Assembly: GCF_017942085.1 (NCBI RefSeq)
Contig: NZ_JAGKSP010000002.1
Location: forward strand, 372,001-436,000
Source of the DNA: Paenibacillus lignilyticus
GTDB lineage: Bacteria; Bacillota; Bacilli; Paenibacillales; Paenibacillaceae
Reading direction: 5' to 3'
Length of the DNA stretch: 64,000 nt
Below the pieces are notes generated by a model. The model was not told the DNA's origin, made no database searches, and worked only from the letters and a program-made list of their open reading frames with translations. Every line of letters starts with the position of its first letter. The stretch's first letter is position 1. Shown here piece by piece: positions 62,464 through 64,000 of the stretch. A program made the position numbers and the translations under genes.

Positions 62464-62650
62464 TCTAACGAATCGTACGAGCCTTATTTGATCGAAAAAC
62501 ATCGATTTGAAATTCTAACGAATCCTACAGGCCTTATTTGCTCAAAAACCAGTGCATTTCTGGCTAATTCGACTATATAAGGCTTCTGTGATTCGTTAGA
62601 ATTTCTAAAGTGCCACTTTCTCCAAAATAAGACCTCCATGATTCGTTAGA
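62464..62650. repeat. CTAACGAATC repeat module downstream of nuclease-like gene B
   Basis: A third module starts 3 bp after the gene's stop, with direct copies at 62464 and 62515 and inverted copies at 62590 and 62641. It is a close match to the upstream modules, so the gene sits between repeat modules. Confidence 0.9.
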
Positions 62651-62654
62651 GTGA

Positions 62655-63170
62655 CGACGGGCTGCGTGCGGTGGGTTATTCGGCGGGGAATGGTCGGGAA
62701 TGCGGCTGCGTGCGGTGGGTTATTCGGCGGCGAATGGTCGGGAATGCGGCTGTGTGCGGTAGATGTTCCAACTGCGAGCGGTAGGTGGCCCAGCAGCGAA
62801 TGATCGGTGATGCGGCGATGTGTGGTAATTGACACGGATGTGATTGATCGGGGACGCGGCTGTGCGGTAGATGTTCCAACTGCGAGCGGTAGGTGGCCCG
62901 GCAGCGAATGATCGGTGATGCGGCGATGTGCGGTAGGTGACACGGCTGTGTGTGTTGGGTGATACAGCAGCGAATGATCGGTGATGCGGCTGTGTGTGTT
63001 TGGTGATTCGGCGGTGAATGGTCAATGATGCGGATGCCGATGGTCGTCGACGCGCCTGCGTGCGGTGGGTGATTCAGCGGTGAATGGTCGCCAACGCTCC
63101 TAAGTGTGGTGGGTTTTCGGCTGCGAATGGTCGCCGATGCGAATGCATGCGGTTGGCCGAGCGGCAGCCA
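62655..63170. repeat. GC-rich degenerate tandem repeat, 44-bp and 108-bp periods
   Basis: Units with GCTGCGTGCGGTGGGTTATT begin at 62661, 62705 and 62749 (44-bp spacing). A larger unit with ATGTTCCAACTGCGAGCGGT recurs after 108 bp (62762 and 62870). The rest is a variable mix of the same words (GCGAATGATCGGTGATGCGGC). Open frames here reflect only the repetition. No gene is supported in 62461-63223. Confidence 0.85.
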
Positions 63171-63180
63171 GCGAACGAAA

Positions 63181-63210
63181 ACAAGTCCACGACATACATC
63201 GTGGACTTGT
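63181..63210 (-). terminator. Intrinsic terminator of S-layer-homology gene
   Basis: Perfect 12-bp stem ACAAGTCCACGA / TCGTGGACTTGT with a 6-nt loop, followed on the minus strand by TTTTCG. It lies 13 bp after the 63224 stop. Confidence 0.88.
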
Positions 63211-63223
63211 TCAAACCCATCTT

Positions 63224-64000
63224 CTACTCCCTAGTGATTAGTCGATAGAGTACAACTGCAGCCTGCGCTCTTGTTAAGTGACCTGTCGGCGAGATTTTGC
63301 CGCCGTCGCCTACTAGAATCCCTTCTTTCACAAGGGATGCCACACTTGAAACTGCATAGCCGGCAATTTGTGAAGCATCAGCAAATGCCTTGAGGTCACT
63401 GCCTGAGCCTGCAGTCAACGAAGCCTTTGCCAACTTCATGGCTCTGACAACAAGTGCAGCCATCTCTTGTCTTGTGATTTCACCGTTCGGGTTGAATGTA
63501 TTGCCGCCTGTTCCCAGCGACAAACCGATCGCCTTCGCGATGCCAAGCGACTCATAATACGAAGCCGACTTGTCAATATCGCTGAAGTTGGAATCGAATT
63601 TCGCAGACAGTCCCAGCGCCTTCACCAGACCATCGACAAAGTCCGCTCTTGTAATGTTCTTCGCAGGACTAAACTGTGTCTTGCTGGTTCCGCTCAAGAT
63701 ACCTTTGGAAGCTACAGCCTCGATCGCTTGCAGCGCCCATTTGTACTTCGCTTCATCTGCAAAAGTCTTCACGCTGTAAGCTACCGCATATTTGCTGAAG
63801 TGCGTTGTCGTAAACACGACCTTACCTGACTCAGCATCATACTTGGCATTCGGCACAGCAATCGCATGTCCAGCCTCGTCGAGATACCAAATCACGATAT
63901 GCTCCGGATGCTCCAGCTCTTCCTTGGTCGGCGTGTAAGGGATGGATACCACCACCGGCGCATTCGGATTGTTCCAGTGAATGGCTTTGCCATCCGCTGT
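63224..64000 (-). CDS. S-layer-homology domain protein (N-terminus outside window)
   Basis: The C-terminal 258 residues of a larger secreted protein. After a short beta-rich stretch (HIVIWYLDEAGHAIAVP), three SLH domains follow, starting near KWALQAIEAVASKGILSG, DIDKSASYYESLGIAKAIG and ADASQIAGYAVSSVASLVKE. They end in TRADF-, TRQEM- and TRAQA-type motifs. SLH domains bind pyruvylated cell-wall polymer, so the protein is displayed on the cell surface. The rest lies beyond base 64000. Confidence 0.93.
   Translation of the reverse strand, partial: TADGKAIHWNNPNAPVVVSIPYTPTKEELEHPEHIVIWYLDEAGHAIAVPNAKYDAESGKVVFTTTHFSKYAVAYSVKTFADEAKYKWALQAIEAVASKGILSGTSKTQFSPAKNITRADFVDGLVKALGLSAKFDSNFSDIDKSASYYESLGIAKAIGLSLGTGGNTFNPNGEITRQEMAALVVRAMKLAKASLTAGSGSDLKAFADASQIAGYAVSSVASLVKEGILVGDGGKISPTGHLTRAQAAVVLYRLITRE

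Noticed and set aside
62605..63025. His/Arg/Pro-rich open frames on the minus strand
   Set aside because: They are by-products of the GC-rich tandem repeat. No start context or family match is visible.

Overview
The window looks like chromosomal DNA of a Paenibacillus-type spore-forming Bacillota (Paenibacillaceae). The reasons are many CUT1-type sugar ABC importers without their own ATPase, paired YesM-like histidine kinases and YesN-like AraC response regulators, strong GGAGG ribosome-binding sites, GTG and TTG starts, an S-layer-homology protein, bacilliredoxin, a KinB-like kinase and a lipoprotein cytochrome c-551. No rRNA, tRNA, prophage, transposase or CRISPR array was found.

From 1 to about 35 kb, almost everything lies on the minus strand and serves glycan uptake and catabolism. 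Cluster 1 (1-3620) has a LacI regulator, a solute-binding protein and two permeases, with two matching perfect palindromes as likely operators. A metabolic segment (3960-12979) holds two MDR dehydrogenases, an AraC regulator, a PhyH-type dioxygenase, a GH116 glycosidase, a Gfo/Idh/MocA enzyme and a ThuA-like protein. Cluster 2 (13086-22927) has a binding protein, two permeases, a regulator/kinase pair and an unrecognised 676-residue carbohydrate-active protein. Cluster 3 (24283-32718) repeats that layout with a Gfo/Idh/MocA enzyme. Two more oxidoreductases follow at 32876-35037.

From 35 to 53 kb the content is mostly housekeeping: chrA (bounded by 44-bp direct repeats), a diguanylate cyclase, GNAT, KDPG aldolase, mutY, AraC, cytochrome c, acpS, orphan modA, an SGNH hydrolase, nadE, bacilliredoxin, small spore-type proteins, a KinB-like kinase and a BaiN-type flavoprotein. 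Cluster 4 (53287-60565) is a fourth kinase/regulator/importer set, with an unusually large extracytoplasmic loop in one permease. The window ends in an S-layer-homology protein.

Two noncoding systems stand out. (1) Two paralogous genes for a predicted PD-(D/E)XK-like (DUF559/Vsr-like) domain plus a winged helix, at 46052-46732 and about 61807-62460, share a promoter and a leader with a built-in terminator hairpin. Each abuts its own array of short inverted repeats: GAGAGTCG hairpins at the first, CTAACGAATC repeats at the second. Related repeats lie elsewhere in the window, and other unrelated hairpin arrays have a similar 44-61 bp spacing. This resembles REP/RAYT organisation but with a different kind of enzyme. 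(2) Two near-identical short transcription units flank the diguanylate cyclase gene. Each has 11-bp-phased hexamers like Pho or Wal boxes, a TATAAT box, a C-rich ACCCCCC segment and a GCCTGCGG terminator, and looks like a twin small RNA.
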